In this document: positions 16,339 through 25,876 of the stretch, piece by piece
Layout: the number at the start of each line of letters is the position of its first letter
How positions within the stretch are numbered: position 1 is the first letter of the stretch
From: Streptomyces zhihengii
Lineage (GTDB): Bacteria > Actinomycetota > Actinomycetes > Streptomycetales > Streptomycetaceae
Assembly: GCF_016919245.1 (NCBI RefSeq)
Contig: NZ_JAFEJA010000001.1
Coordinates: 1,364,001 to 1,428,000, forward strand
Length of the DNA stretch: 64,000 nt
Direction of reading: 5' to 3'
Position numbers and translations under genes: made by a program
The notes under the pieces: generated by a model
What the model saw: the letters and a program-made list of their open reading frames with translations, nothing else
What the model was told of the DNA's origin: nothing
Database searches by the model: none

Positions 16339-17160
16339 ATGACAACTGTCGCGCTCGGTACGGGGGTGGGGCCGCTGCTGCGCGGCTGGCGCGAGCGCCG
16401 GCGGGTCAGCCAGCTCGAACTCGCCCTGCGCGCCGACTCCTCCGCCCGTCACATCAGCTTCGTCGAGACCGGACGCTCGCGGCCCAGCGAGGAGATGGTG
16501 CTGCGGCTCGCCGAACAACTCGACGTGCCCGTGCGCGAGCGCAACGCGCTGCTCCTCGCCGCCGGTTACGCCCCGCGGTACGCCGAGACCCCCGTCGACG
16601 CCCCCGCCCTCGGCGCCCTGCGCGAGGGCATCGACCGGCTGCTCAAGGGATACGAGCCCTACCCGGCGCTGGTCGTCGACGGCACGTACACCGTCGTCGC
16701 CGCCAACAGCGGCATCACCATGCTGCTCGACGGCGTGCCGGACCATCTGCTCGCCCCGCCGCTCAACGCGATGCGGCTCACGCTCCACCCCGAGGGCCTG
16801 GCGCCGCGCATCCGCAACCTGCCCGAGTGGCGGGGGCACCTGCTGGAACAGATGGAGCGGCAGATCGCGCTCGCCCGCTCGCAGTCGCTCCGCCGGCTGT
16901 ACGACGAGGTCGCCGCCTACCCGCTTCCCGAGCGGGCGGACGGCGACTGGGACGGTCCCGGGCCGGGCGCCGTCGCGGCCCCCTACCCGTACTTCGCGCT
17001 CCCGCTGCGGATCGAGCACCGGGGCAGGGTGCTGTCGTTCGTCTCGTCCATCTCCACGTTCAACACCCCGCTGGACGTCACGGTCGCCGAACTGGCCATC
17101 GAGACCTTCCTGCCGGCCGACGCCCAGACCGTGGAGCACCTGCGCGAGCTCAGCGGCTGA
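16339..17160 (+). CDS. XRE-family regulator with MmyB-like ligand-binding domain
   Basis: 273 residues. The N-terminal helix-turn-helix (GPLLRGWRERRRVSQLELALRA, then SARHISFVETGRSRPSEEMVLRLAEQLDVP) is followed by the MmyB-like PAS-type ligand-binding domain, recognisable by YEPYPALVVDGTYTVVAANSG, LHPEGLAPRIRNLPEWRGHLL and ISTFNTPLDVTVAELAIETFLPAD. Such regulators typically control a neighbouring oxidoreductase or membrane gene; here the nearest candidate is the convergent membrane protein, with which it overlaps by 11 bases. The ligand is unknown. Confidence 0.9.
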   Translation: MTTVALGTGVGPLLRGWRERRRVSQLELALRADSSARHISFVETGRSRPSEEMVLRLAEQLDVPVRERNALLLAAGYAPRYAETPVDAPALGALREGIDRLLKGYEPYPALVVDGTYTVVAANSGITMLLDGVPDHLLAPPLNAMRLTLHPEGLAPRIRNLPEWRGHLLEQMERQIALARSQSLRRLYDEVAAYPLPERADGDWDGPGPGAVAAPYPYFALPLRIEHRGRVLSFVSSISTFNTPLDVTVAELAIETFLPADAQTVEHLRELSG

Positions 17161-17575
17161 CGCCCTCGGCCGTCTTCAGCGACGACCACTGGAGCACCGC
17201 GAATCCGGCGACGGTCAGCGCCTGGAGCACCGTCCACACGGCGCCGACCGTGGTCGGCTCCAGCCACAGCGCGAGCGCGGCGATGCTGAGCACCGCCCAC
17301 AGCAGGTTGGCGTCCACGACGGCCCGCACGGCCGGGCCGGGCGGCGCCGGGCGGGAGGCGAGCAGCCCGACGGCCGCGCCGTAGCCGAGCAGGAACAGGC
17401 CGAGCCCGAGCAGCAGTGTGCTGTCGACGCCCAGCAGCCGTCCGAGCGGCCCGGAGGCCGCCGTGTAGGCGATCCCGTTGACCCCGGTGACCACGGCGTC
17501 GAGGGCGAGGAAGCGGCGCAGCATCGTGCGCGGCGCGGTGGTGCGGGCGAGTCCGGCGAGCAGGGCTTGGGACAT
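17150..17575 (-). CDS. Small integral membrane protein, four predicted helices
   Basis: 141 residues with four hydrophobic segments at about 25-45, 51-72, 88-108 and 112-132, separated by short loops. It resembles the many unnamed four-helix membrane proteins of Streptomyces and no catalytic motif is visible. GGAGG lies ten bases before the ATG at 17575. The 3' end overlaps the convergent MmyB-type regulator gene, which may control it. Function unknown. Confidence 0.75.
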   Translation of the reverse strand: MSQALLAGLARTTAPRTMLRRFLALDAVVTGVNGIAYTAASGPLGRLLGVDSTLLLGLGLFLLGYGAAVGLLASRPAPPGPAVRAVVDANLLWAVLSIAALALWLEPTTVGAVWTVLQALTVAGFAVLQWSSLKTAEGVSR

Positions 17576-17755
17576 GGCGGATCAGCCTCCGTCGGCAGGT
17601 GGTCGAGGGCCGGACACCGGGCGGAGTGCGCCGCCCGGTACCCGGTGCCCACAGCCTGCCGGGGTCGGGGCGGGAGGTCGATTACGCCCGAGGTAATGGG
17701 GCGGCGGCCGGCCCGGGGGGCGGACGGCCCGCCCGCGCCCGGGACGGCTCCGGCG

Positions 17756-18802
17756 TCAGCCGTCCCCGTGGGGACGGATCACGGTGACGCCCGCGCCGGG
17801 CGCGGTGCCGAGGGCCGTCAGGGCGGCCGGGACGGCGTCGAGGCCGATCTCCCGGGTCACCAGCAGGTCCGGGCGCAGGGCGCCGGAGGCCACCATGGCC
17901 AGCATCGCCGGGTAGTCGTGGGCGGCCATGCCGTGGCTGCCGAGGATCTCCAGCTCCAGCGCGACCACCGGCGCCATCGGCACGGCGACCTCGTCGGGGA
18001 GCAGGCCCACCTGCACGTGGCGGCCCTGGCGGCGCAGGCTCCGCACGGAGTTCGCGCAGGTCACGGGTGATCCGAGGGCGTCGAGGGAGAGATGGGCGCC
18101 GCCGCCGGACGCCCGGTGGACCGCCTCGGGCACGGCTCCGGCGGGCAGCGCGGAGGCGTCCACGCAGACCTCGGCGCCGAAGGTCCGGGCCAGTTCCAGC
18201 GCTCCGGGCGAGACGTCCACGGCGACGACACGCGCTCCGGACGCGGCGGCGATCATCACGGCGGACAGCCCGACACCGCCGCAGCCGTGCACCGCGACCC
18301 ACTCCCCCGGCCGCACCCGGCCCTGCCCGACGACGGCCCGGAAGGCGGTGGCGAACCGGCAGCCGAGGCCGGCCGCCGTCGAGAAGGACATCTCCTCGGG
18401 CACGGCGACCAGGTTGGTGTCCGCGTGGCGGACGGCGACGTACTCGGCGAACGACCCCCAGTGGGTGAAGCCCGGCTGCTCCTGGCGCTCGCAGACCTGC
18501 TGGGCGCCGCGCGCGCAGGCGCCGCACCGGCCGCACGCGCAGATGAAGGGCACCGTCACCCGGTCCCCGGCGCGGCTGCCGCGCACATCGTCGCCGACGG
18601 CCACGACCACGCCGGACAGCTCGTGCCCGGGCACGTGCGGCAGCGCGATCCCGGGGTCGTGTCCGGCCCAGCCGTGCCAGTCGCTGCGGCACAGCCCGGT
18701 CGCCTCGACCCGGACGACGACGCCGTCCCGTGCCGGCACCGGATCGGGGACCTCGCGTATCTCCGGGGTCCTGCCGAACTCCTCGTACACCACCGCTCGC
18801 AC
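17756..18802 (-). CDS. Zinc-dependent alcohol dehydrogenase
   Basis: 348 residues of the medium-chain dehydrogenase family. Catalytic zinc ligands appear as Cys in [10 protein letters not shown], His in VPGHELSG and Cys in [10 protein letters not shown]; the structural zinc lobe has four cysteines in [21 protein letters not shown]. The cofactor-binding motif is [15 protein letters not shown], followed by [14 protein letters not shown], whose acidic residue after strand two suggests NAD. GTG at 18802 has GGAGGA eight bases upstream. The upstream gene's stop lies four bases away, so translation is probably coupled. Confidence 0.92.
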   Translation of the reverse strand: MRAVVYEEFGRTPEIREVPDPVPARDGVVVRVEATGLCRSDWHGWAGHDPGIALPHVPGHELSGVVVAVGDDVRGSRAGDRVTVPFICACGRCGACARGAQQVCERQEQPGFTHWGSFAEYVAVRHADTNLVAVPEEMSFSTAAGLGCRFATAFRAVVGQGRVRPGEWVAVHGCGGVGLSAVMIAAASGARVVAVDVSPGALELARTFGAEVCVDASALPAGAVPEAVHRASGGGAHLSLDALGSPVTCANSVRSLRRQGRHVQVGLLPDEVAVPMAPVVALELEILGSHGMAAHDYPAMLAMVASGALRPDLLVTREIGLDAVPAALTALGTAPGAGVTVIRPHGDG

Positions 18803-18806
18803 GCGC

Positions 18807-20972
18807 TCACTCCTCCACGCCGCCGGTGCGGTGCCCGAGGGCACCGCCCGCGCCCGTCCCCTGCGGACGGGCAGGTCTCCACCGCCTCGGCCGGCCGCCG
18901 GCCGGCCGGGCGTGCGCCGGTTCGAGGGGTATCTGCGGCCCCTGGCCCTCCCGCAGCCAGCGGCGGAGCACCCGGTGCACCTGCTCGGCGCCGGCCAGCG
19001 TCTCACCGGGAGCGACCGGCGGGGACAGCTCCAGCGGCGACAGCAGGAACGGCAGCGACTGCTCGCCGCCGAGCCCGCCGTGCGACCCGATCTGCTCCTC
19101 GAAGGCGTGCACCACCCCCGTCCGGGGGTCGAACATCGAGTTGACCATGATGTCGGCGACGTGCGGGAAGGAGTCCGTGCGCCGGACCGCGTCCGCCGCC
19201 CCGGGGCCGAAGACCTCCAGCGGTCCGCCGTCGCCGTCCTTCAGCGCGGCGACGGGCTGTGCGGCCCCGTCCCCGCCGAGCACCAGGGAGCCGTGCTCCT
19301 CGCTGCGCACCAGCAGGAAGCCGACGCCGGGATGGTCGGCGAGCGTCGACAGCAGCGCGGGATGGCGCCGGTCGATCTCCTCGCGGCTCATGCGGTGGGG
19401 CACGTCCGGGAACGAGACGAGCGCGAGGTTCCCGGACGCCAGCACGATCGGGTCCGGGCCCGTCGCGGGCACGTCCTCCTCGCCGCCGGCGGCGGGCCCG
19501 CGGTGCAGCGCGGTGCGGACCGCGTCGCGCGCGGCGTCGCGCGCCTCGGCGCCGCTGCGGGTGCGCACGGCACGGCGGGAGACGGGCAGCCCGCAGCCGG
19601 CCCGCACCAGGTCGCGCAGGGTCAGCCCGTAGGCGCCCTCGAAGGTGCTGCCCGGGCTCTGCCCGTGGTCCGACAGGAGCACGATCCGGTAGGGGCGGGG
19701 GGCGTGCTCGGCGGCCTTGGCGAGCAGCGCGATCGAGCGGTCGAGGCGCTCCAGCACGTCCTGCGCGTCGCGGCTGTGCGGTCCGGAGTGGTGGGCCACC
19801 TCGTCGTAGGCGACCAGGTCGGCGTAGACCGCGGTGCGGCCGGCGAGCATGTCCCCGATGACGGCGGCGACGACCACGTCCCGCTCGACGACGGTCGCGA
19901 ACGCCCTGATGAACGGGTAGAGGCCGCCGCGTCCGACGCGCGGTTCGTCCCGCCGGACGCGGGCGCGCACGGACTGGCCGATCTCGCGGCACACCTCGGC
20001 GACGAAGGAGACGGCGGTGCGGACCGCGTTGGCCGGGTCGGAGAAGTACGCGAAGTAGCCCGCGCGGGAGCGGTTGGCGCGGCCGCGGCGGGCGGCCACC
20101 GACAGCACGAGCGCGAGCTGGTCGGCCCCGCCGCTGAACAGGTTGCCGCGGCTCGCTCCGTCGACCGTCAGCAGTCCGCCGTCGGCCGTCCGCTCGACGG
20201 CCCGGCGCTGGAGCTCGGCCGCGCTCGCGGGCCGGTTGCTGACGACGATCTGCCGGGTGTCCTTCTCGTACCAGCGGAACGCCGGCACGTCGTGGTTGGA
20301 GCCGTGCAGGATGCCGAGCTGGCTGGCGCCGGTCTGGCTGGACCAGTCGGTGCGCCAGGGGGTGAGCCGGTGGGTCGCGCCCAGCCAGGAGGCCACGGTC
20401 GGCATCACCCCGCTCTCCGCGGCGCGCAGCAGCACCGCGTGGCCGACGCCGTCGAGCTGGACGAAGACCGTGCCGGGCGCGTCGCCGCCGCCGGCGAGCT
20501 CCCGCACACCCCGGCGGCGCCGGTCGGCGAGCCGGGACAGCCGGCGCCGGTAGGCGTCGTCGTCGCGCACGGCGAGCGCGGTGGACGTGGCGGAGGCGAC
20601 GGCCGACATCACGGCCGCGACCACCACCGCGGTCTCCGGGTTGGCGACGCCCCGGCCGTCGGGGATCAGCCACAGGGCGAGCAGCAGCAGCGACCCGTTG
20701 AGGAAGAACACCAGCAGGCCGAGCACCAGCGCGGGCACCAGCAGCAGCGCCCGCACCACCACGGGCCACACCAGCGCGCCCAGCAGGCCGAAAGCGCCCG
20801 CACCCCAGGCGGCGGTGACGGCCGTCCGGGTGATCGAGTCCCCGTCGGCGGACTGCAGCCGGAAGTCGGGCAGCAGCCCCGCCAGCGCCAGCATGGTCAG
20901 CGTCGACACGGCCCATACGACGACCACCCGGACGACCGTCCCGCCCGCCGAGCGCCATCGCCATCGACCCAC
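18807..20972 (-). CDS. Membrane-anchored phosphodiesterase of the alkaline phosphatase superfamily (holin-like N-terminus)
   Basis: 721 residues. The first 135 contain four transmembrane helices of the phage holin 4-2 type. From about residue 165 a type I phosphodiesterase/nucleotide pyrophosphatase domain follows: [13 protein letters not shown] (metal Asp), [18 protein letters not shown] (region of the Thr/Ser nucleophile), [16 protein letters not shown] and [10 protein letters not shown] (Asp/His ligands), [18 protein letters not shown] (last His). The enzyme probably acts on a lipid-linked or nucleotide phosphodiester at the membrane. GTG at 20972 has GAGGTGA upstream. The 'holin' label does not indicate a prophage. 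Confidence 0.85.
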   Translation of the reverse strand: MGRWRWRSAGGTVVRVVVVWAVSTLTMLALAGLLPDFRLQSADGDSITRTAVTAAWGAGAFGLLGALVWPVVVRALLLVPALVLGLLVFFLNGSLLLLALWLIPDGRGVANPETAVVVAAVMSAVASATSTALAVRDDDAYRRRLSRLADRRRRGVRELAGGGDAPGTVFVQLDGVGHAVLLRAAESGVMPTVASWLGATHRLTPWRTDWSSQTGASQLGILHGSNHDVPAFRWYEKDTRQIVVSNRPASAAELQRRAVERTADGGLLTVDGASRGNLFSGGADQLALVLSVAARRGRANRSRAGYFAYFSDPANAVRTAVSFVAEVCREIGQSVRARVRRDEPRVGRGGLYPFIRAFATVVERDVVVAAVIGDMLAGRTAVYADLVAYDEVAHHSGPHSRDAQDVLERLDRSIALLAKAAEHAPRPYRIVLLSDHGQSPGSTFEGAYGLTLRDLVRAGCGLPVSRRAVRTRSGAEARDAARDAVRTALHRGPAAGGEEDVPATGPDPIVLASGNLALVSFPDVPHRMSREEIDRRHPALLSTLADHPGVGFLLVRSEEHGSLVLGGDGAAQPVAALKDGDGGPLEVFGPGAADAVRRTDSFPHVADIMVNSMFDPRTGVVHAFEEQIGSHGGLGGEQSLPFLLSPLELSPPVAPGETLAGAEQVHRVLRRWLREGQGPQIPLEPAHARPAGGRPRRWRPARPQGTGAGGALGHRTGGVEE

Positions 20973-21134
20973 GTACCGTCACCTCACCCCTCGCTCAGGG
21001 TCTCCAGCCTGGCACAACGCAGGAGCCGTCCGTGCCCCGAGCCCCTCCGCTCCGGGGCCGCGGGGCGGCACGGCCCGGCGGACCGCCGTGCTCCGGGGTG
21101 GATCACGCCCGCCGGGGAAGGAGGTAACAGGTCT

Positions 21135-21140
21135 TAGGCT
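21135..21140 (+). promoter_or_regulatory. -10 element of the metallo-hydrolase/DedA operon
   Basis: TAGGCT lies 35 bases before the GTG start of the metallo-hydrolase gene, and a GAGGAGGG ribosome-binding site sits in between, so this transcript has a short leader. Confidence 0.4.
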
Positions 21141-21175
21141 CGTACGGGCGGGGATGTCGGTGAGGAGGGCGGCGC

Positions 21176-21958
21176 GTGCCGGTGGAGGTCACATGGTGGG
21201 GTCATGCCACCTGCACGATCGAGGACTCCGGGGTCCGGGTGCTGACGGATCCGCTGCTGGTGCGCCGGCTGGCCCATCTGCGCCGGCGGCGCGGGGCGCT
21301 GCCGTCGCCCGACGCCACCCGCGCCGACGCCGTGCTCGTCTCCCATCTGCACTCGGACCATCTGCATCTGCCGTCGCTGGCCAGACTGGCACCCGGCACC
21401 CGGCTCGTCGTGCCGCGGGGCGCGGGCGACGCGGTGCGCGGGCTGCGGCGGGTGGCGGGGGCGGCCGGGCTGGACGTCACGGAGGTGGCGCCGGGTGACG
21501 TGCTGCGCGTCGGCGACGTGCGCGTCCGGGCGGTGACCGCCGCGCACGACGGCCGCAGGATGCCGTTCGGGCCGCAGCTCTGCCCCGCCCTCGGCTATGT
21601 CGTCAGCGGTGAGGCCGACACCTACTTCGCGGGCGACACCGGGCTGTTCGACTCGATGGCCGACGAGGTGGGCCCCGTCGACGTGGCGCTGCTCCCGGTC
21701 GGCGGCTGGGGCCCGTACCTCGGCCACGGCCACCTGGACGCCGGGCGGGCCGCCGAGGCCCTCGCGGCGCTGTCGCCGCGCGCCGCGGTGCCGGTGCACT
21801 ACGGCACGTACTGGCCGATCGGCATGGACGCCGTACGGCCCCACGAGTTCTACGCCCCGGGCGACGAGTTCGTCCGCAAGGCGGCCCGGATCGCGCCGAA
21901 GGTGTCCGTGCACCGGCTCGCGCACGGCGAACGGGTCAGACCGGAGGACGGCCGGTGA
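21176..21958 (+). CDS. Metallo-beta-lactamase-fold hydrolase (UlaG-like)
   Basis: 260 residues. The metal motif is SHLHSDHLH with His57, His59, Asp61 and His62; further ligands are His in TAAHDG, Asp in YFAGDTGLFDSM and His in VPVHYGTYWP. The pattern, opening with VEVTWWGHATCTIEDSG, fits the UlaG / NAPE-PLD-like branch. Substrate unknown. GTG start at 21176 after GAGGAGGG. Its stop overlaps the GTG of the DedA gene by four bases, so the two are coupled and may act together on membrane lipids. Confidence 0.9.
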   Translation: MPVEVTWWGHATCTIEDSGVRVLTDPLLVRRLAHLRRRRGALPSPDATRADAVLVSHLHSDHLHLPSLARLAPGTRLVVPRGAGDAVRGLRRVAGAAGLDVTEVAPGDVLRVGDVRVRAVTAAHDGRRMPFGPQLCPALGYVVSGEADTYFAGDTGLFDSMADEVGPVDVALLPVGGWGPYLGHGHLDAGRAAEALAALSPRAAVPVHYGTYWPIGMDAVRPHEFYAPGDEFVRKAARIAPKVSVHRLAHGERVRPEDGR

Positions 21959-22608
21959 TCCTCGATCTGTCCGAGACGGTGGGCGGACTGGGCGACGCCA
22001 TACGGCAGTTGCCGCCGGAGTCGACCCAGCAGGCCGTCGGGCTGCCCTCGCTGTTCCTGCTGGTGGCCCTCGGCGCGCTGGTCCCGGTGGTGCCCACGGG
22101 GGCGATCGTCAGCACGGCCGCGGTGGTGGCCTTCCACCAGACCAGCCCGCTCTCGCTGCTGTTCGTCTTCCTGGTCTCCTCCTTCGCCGCGTTCCTGGGC
22201 GACGTGGCGCTGTACTGGCTGGGGCAGCGCGGCGTCCGTTCGAAGAACGGCTCCCGCTGGCTGGCCGCCCTGCGCGACCGGGCGGCGCCCGAGCGGGTCG
22301 AGCAGGCCGGGCGGAAGCTGACCGAGCACGGTGTCACCGTGCTGGTGCTCTCCCGGCTGGTCCCGGCCGGGCGGATCCCCGTGATGCTGGCGTGCCTGAT
22401 GGCCGGGATGCGGATGCGCGACTTCGTCCGCGGCGACGTGCCGGCCTGCCTGGCGTGGTCGGCCACCTACGGGGTGATCGGCATCGTCGGCGGCTCGCTC
22501 TTCCCGGAGCCGTGGCAGGGCGTGGTGGCGGCCATCGCGCTGACCGTGCTGCTCAGCGGCGCTCCGGCCCTGTGGCGGAAGGTGCGGCACCCGCGGCACG
22601 CGGGGTGA
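21955..22608 (+). CDS. DedA-family membrane protein
   Basis: 217 residues with five or six hydrophobic segments and the DedA/VTT domain marks: GALVPVVPTGAIVSTAAVVA at the N-terminus, GDVALYWLGQRGV in the middle, and LVLSRLVPAGRIPVMLACLMAGM with the conserved arginine and Pro-Gly turn. DedA proteins are lipid scramblases or transporters needed for membrane homeostasis. GTG start inside the GTGA overlap with the metallo-hydrolase. Confidence 0.9.
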   Translation: MILDLSETVGGLGDAIRQLPPESTQQAVGLPSLFLLVALGALVPVVPTGAIVSTAAVVAFHQTSPLSLLFVFLVSSFAAFLGDVALYWLGQRGVRSKNGSRWLAALRDRAAPERVEQAGRKLTEHGVTVLVLSRLVPAGRIPVMLACLMAGMRMRDFVRGDVPACLAWSATYGVIGIVGGSLFPEPWQGVVAAIALTVLLSGAPALWRKVRHPRHAG

Positions 22609-22939
22609 GGGGGCGGGCGGAGCCCGCGCGAACAGGGCGGCAGCGGGCGGTGCCCCCACGAACGAGTGCGCGGCCGGGGCGGGACGGCGGGGGCGCCCGC
22701 GCGACGGCCGCCGGGGTGTGCCGGGCCGTCCGCTGCGGACCCGGGCCGCGCGCGGCCCTGCGACCCCTCCGGCACCGCTCCGCCGAGGAGCACCCAGGAC
22801 CCGCGGTCCGGTGCACGACGCCGTGGTCCGTGCACCGGAGGTGTGGGGGCACGGGGGCATGGCCCGCGCCCGCAGGCCCGCAGGCGCCGGGGCGGGGCCG
22901 TGTTCCGTGCCGGGAGGGGTGGACGCGCGGGGGCGCCGG
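22609..22939. other. Convergent intergenic region
   Basis: 331 GC-rich bases between two convergent genes. No frame in it has family similarity. It contains one strong inverted repeat (22807-22839), listed as a terminator. Confidence 0.55.
22807..22839. terminator. Inverted repeat between DedA and aminotransferase-like genes
   Basis: TCCGGTGCAC (22807-22816) and GTGCACCGGA (22830-22839) are perfect reverse complements around a 13-base loop. It lies between convergent genes and could stop transcription from both sides. Confidence 0.55.
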
Positions 22940-24157
22940 TCAGCGCAGTTCGTCGAGGACCGTGCCGAGGTGCCGCAACGCCTCGCGCACCGGGGGCAGT
23001 TCCAGCGGACGGTCGGAGCGCAGGGCGGCGAGCTGCCCGTCCGCCGCGGTCCCGAGCAGCGGGCCGGTGGAGAGGCGGACGCGCAGGGCGCCCAGTTCGT
23101 CGCCGAAGCGGTGGCCCCCGGGGACGGAGGTGCCGAGCCGGTCGCTCAGGTACTCCTCCAGCTCCATGGAGTCGCCGACGCCCCGCTCGGCCAGTCGCGC
23201 CCGCAGCGGCCCGAGATCGGCGTACAGATGGCGGCCCGCCTGCGGGGGCCGGGCCAGCGCGCCCGCGGCGAGCACCGTCCGGTGCACCGCGTCGCCCAGC
23301 CGCGCGTGCAGCGCGTTCGCCTCCCCGGTCCGGCCCAGGACCGCCGGGGGCTCCCCGAGGACATGGGCCGCCGCGGCGGCGACGGGGGCGGGGAGGACCG
23401 CGCCGAGCGCGGTGAGGACGTCGAGGGTGCGGGCCCGCCGGGCGGCGCCCTCGGGGCCGGCCGGGAAGCGGGCGACGGCGACGGGCCAGGCCGCCGGGGT
23501 CAGCGCACCGACCAGGTCGCTGATCACCGTCACGTCCCCGGGGCACATCTCGGCGGGGCTGAGCAGCACGGTCTGGCGGGGCTCGTGGACGGTGTCGCGC
23601 CAGGTCTCGTCGCTGATGATGTGCAGCCCTTCGCCGACCGCCGCCTCGCACGCCTCGCGGACCGTCTCGGGCGGGGCGACGGTGCCGGTGGGGTCGTCGG
23701 CGACGGACAGCAGGAGCAGCCGCGGCCGGCCGCCCTCGGTGCGCACCCGCCGTACGGTCTCCAGCAGCGCGAACGGGTCCGGTACGCCGCCGCACTCGGC
23801 GGGCGTGGGCACGTGGTAGGCGGGCCGGCCGAGCAGCCGGGCCTGCGGGGCCCACCAGGCGGGACAGGGGCGCGGCATGAGGACGTCGCCGTCGTGGGCA
23901 CCGAGCAGGGCGAACAGGAGCGGCTGCGCCCCGGACGCGGCCACCACCTCGCCCGGGGCGCTGTGCAGTCCCCGGCGGGCCCAGTAGCCGCAGGCCGCCT
24001 CGCGCAGGGCCGGCCCGCCGCCGGACGGCTCGCCGGTGGCGGTGTCGCGGGCCCCGGCGAGCACCGCGGCCGACTCGCCGAGTACCGGCAGTCCCGTCTC
24101 CGGCGCGTACGGCCCGTACCGCACGGGCCCCCGCCCTCCGGCCGCCGTCCCGTCCAT
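22940..24157 (-). CDS. Aminotransferase class I/II-fold protein lacking the PLP lysine
   Basis: 405 residues with the fold-type I layout: PALREAACGYWARRG, VVAASGAQPLLFALLG, DDPTGTVAPPE (the usual NPTG loop, Asn replaced by Asp155), ISDETWRD (cofactor Asp183, with Trp where Tyr is usual) and a late RVRLSTGP arginine for the substrate carboxylate. Where the Schiff-base lysine should sit, the sequence is VISDLVGALTPAAWPVAVARF, with Asp214 after the serine. In fact no lysine occurs anywhere in the protein. It therefore cannot act as a normal PLP aminotransferase; it may be a pseudoenzyme or bind another ligand. ATG at 24157. Divergent from the PAP2-kinase gene. Confidence 0.8.
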   Translation of the reverse strand: MDGTAAGGRGPVRYGPYAPETGLPVLGESAAVLAGARDTATGEPSGGGPALREAACGYWARRGLHSAPGEVVAASGAQPLLFALLGAHDGDVLMPRPCPAWWAPQARLLGRPAYHVPTPAECGGVPDPFALLETVRRVRTEGGRPRLLLLSVADDPTGTVAPPETVREACEAAVGEGLHIISDETWRDTVHEPRQTVLLSPAEMCPGDVTVISDLVGALTPAAWPVAVARFPAGPEGAARRARTLDVLTALGAVLPAPVAAAAAHVLGEPPAVLGRTGEANALHARLGDAVHRTVLAAGALARPPQAGRHLYADLGPLRARLAERGVGDSMELEEYLSDRLGTSVPGGHRFGDELGALRVRLSTGPLLGTAADGQLAALRSDRPLELPPVREALRHLGTVLDELR

Positions 24158-24370
24158 GCCGCCACCCTTCCCGCCGCTTCTCGCCGCGACCGCCCTCGGG
24201 CCGTACCGCCGTCGTGCCGGTGGGCGGTCCGTGCCCGGCACGCACCGGGGCGGGTGCCCGTCCCACGAGCCCTTTATACGAAGGTTCGGCGTGGGCCGCG
24301 CGGGGTGGGGTACGTCACCCGTGAGGCCCTGGTGTCGCGTACTCGGCGCGTCAAGGGGTATGCGCCCGGC

Positions 24371-25876
24371 ATGGCAGACCTTCACAGACAGTCCACGGGC
24401 TCCCGCGAGACCTCCGGCCTGCGCGCCCTGCTGAGCTCCTGGGACAGGCAGGTCTTCACCGGCGTGGCCTCGCGCGAGTGGCCCGGCGCCGAGCCGGTGC
24501 TGCCCCGGCTGAGCAGGAGCGCCAACCACGGGCTGCTGTGGTTCGGCGCCGCGGCGGGCATCGCGGCGCTGGGCCGCGACGCGCGCTCCCGGCGGGCGGC
24601 GGTGCGGGGCGTGGCCTCGCTGGCCGTGGCCTCGGCCGTGATCAACACCGTGGGCAAGCGGTCCGTGCGCCGCGCCCGGCCGCTGCTGGACGCGGTGCCG
24701 GTGATGCGGCAGCTCAAGCGCCAGCCGTTCACCACGTCCTTCCCCTCCGGGCACGCCGCTTCGGCCGCGGCGTTCGCGACCGGTGTCGCGCTGGAGTCGA
24801 AGGGGTGGGGTGCGGTGGTCGCGCCGGTCGCGGCGTCGGTGGCGTTCTCACGGGTGTACACGGGTGTGCACTATCCGAGTGACGTCCTGGTGGGCACGGC
24901 GCTCGGCGTGGGCGCCGCGCTCGCCGTACGGGGCGCCGTGCCGACCCGTTCGCAGATGCCCGCGCCGGGCCGGCCCCGTGAGCACGCTCCCGCGCTGCCC
25001 GGCGGCGAGGGCATGGTCGTGGTGGTGAACCGGGAATCGGGCTCGGCGGACTGCGCCCCGGCGGTGCGGACGGCGCTGCCGCTGTCGGAGGTCGTCGAGT
25101 GCGCGCCGGACGAGCTGCCGGTCGAGCTGGCGAAGGCGGCGGGGAGCGCGCGGGCCCTCGGCATCGTCGGCGGCGACGGGACGGTCAACCTGGCCGCCAC
25201 CATCGCCGCGACCCACCGGCTGCCGCTGGCCGTCTTCCCCGGCGGCACGCTCAACCACTTCGCGTACGACCTGGGCATAGAGTCCGTCGTCGACACCTGC
25301 CGGGCCGTCGAGGCCGGCGAGGCGGTCGGGGTGGACCTCGGGCGCTTCCGCCCCGGCCCGGGGGGCCGGCCCGATCCGGGCTACTTCGTCAACACGTTCA
25401 GCCTGGGGGTCTACCCGGAGCTGGTGCGGATCCGTGAGCGCTGGTCGCCCCGGATCGGCTCCTGGCCGGCGGGCATCCTGGCGGCGGGGCGGGTGCTGCG
25501 CGGCGAACACCCGCTGGAGGCCGAGATCGAGGGCAGGCGCCGGCCGATGTGGCTGCTCTTCGCGGGGAACGGCGTCTACAAGGGGGTCGGCCCCACCCCC
25601 GGGCACCGGCACAACCTCGCCGACGGGCTGCTCGACATCCGGGTGGTGCACGGCGGGCGGCTGCCCGGTCTCCGTCTGCTCGGCGCGGCGCTCGCCGGCA
25701 AGCTGAACCGCTCCCCCGTGCACGCCGCCCGCCGGCTGCACCGGCTGCGCATCGGCGGCCTCGCCCCCGGCACACTGCTCGCCTACGACGGCGAAGTGGC
25801 CGAGGCCCCGCGGGACCTGGTCGTGGACAAGGTCGTCGACGCGCTGACGGTCTACCGGCCGCAGCGTCTGCTGTAG
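24371..25876 (+). CDS. PAP2 phosphatase-diacylglycerol kinase fusion protein
   Basis: 501 residues with two lipid enzymes in one chain. Residues 45-185 are a PAP2 phosphatase: K96-x6-R103-P, PSGH at 125-128, and SRVYTGVHYPSD with His167. Residues 213-500 are a diacylglycerol kinase catalytic domain: GIVGGDGTVNLAA at 264-276, VFPGGTLNHFAYDLG, then FAGNGVYKG and a C-terminal LAYDGEVAE. One half removes phosphate from a lipid, the other adds it. The start is probably ATG 24371; a weaker GTG lies upstream. TATACG near 24276 may be the -10. Confidence 0.9.
   Translation: MADLHRQSTGSRETSGLRALLSSWDRQVFTGVASREWPGAEPVLPRLSRSANHGLLWFGAAAGIAALGRDARSRRAAVRGVASLAVASAVINTVGKRSVRRARPLLDAVPVMRQLKRQPFTTSFPSGHAASAAAFATGVALESKGWGAVVAPVAASVAFSRVYTGVHYPSDVLVGTALGVGAALAVRGAVPTRSQMPAPGRPREHAPALPGGEGMVVVVNRESGSADCAPAVRTALPLSEVVECAPDELPVELAKAAGSARALGIVGGDGTVNLAATIAATHRLPLAVFPGGTLNHFAYDLGIESVVDTCRAVEAGEAVGVDLGRFRPGPGGRPDPGYFVNTFSLGVYPELVRIRERWSPRIGSWPAGILAAGRVLRGEHPLEAEIEGRRRPMWLLFAGNGVYKGVGPTPGHRHNLADGLLDIRVVHGGRLPGLRLLGAALAGKLNRSPVHAARRLHRLRIGGLAPGTLLAYDGEVAEAPRDLVVDKVVDALTVYRPQRLL

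Noticed and set aside
18807..20972. Prophage element suggested by the holin-like domain
   Set aside because: The four helices are fused to a phosphodiesterase, and no other phage gene, integrase or attachment site is nearby.
22718..24370. N-terminal extension of the PAP2-kinase protein by 551 residues
   Set aside because: The extension runs antisense through the aminotransferase-like gene and has no similarity; the conserved protein starts at 24371.
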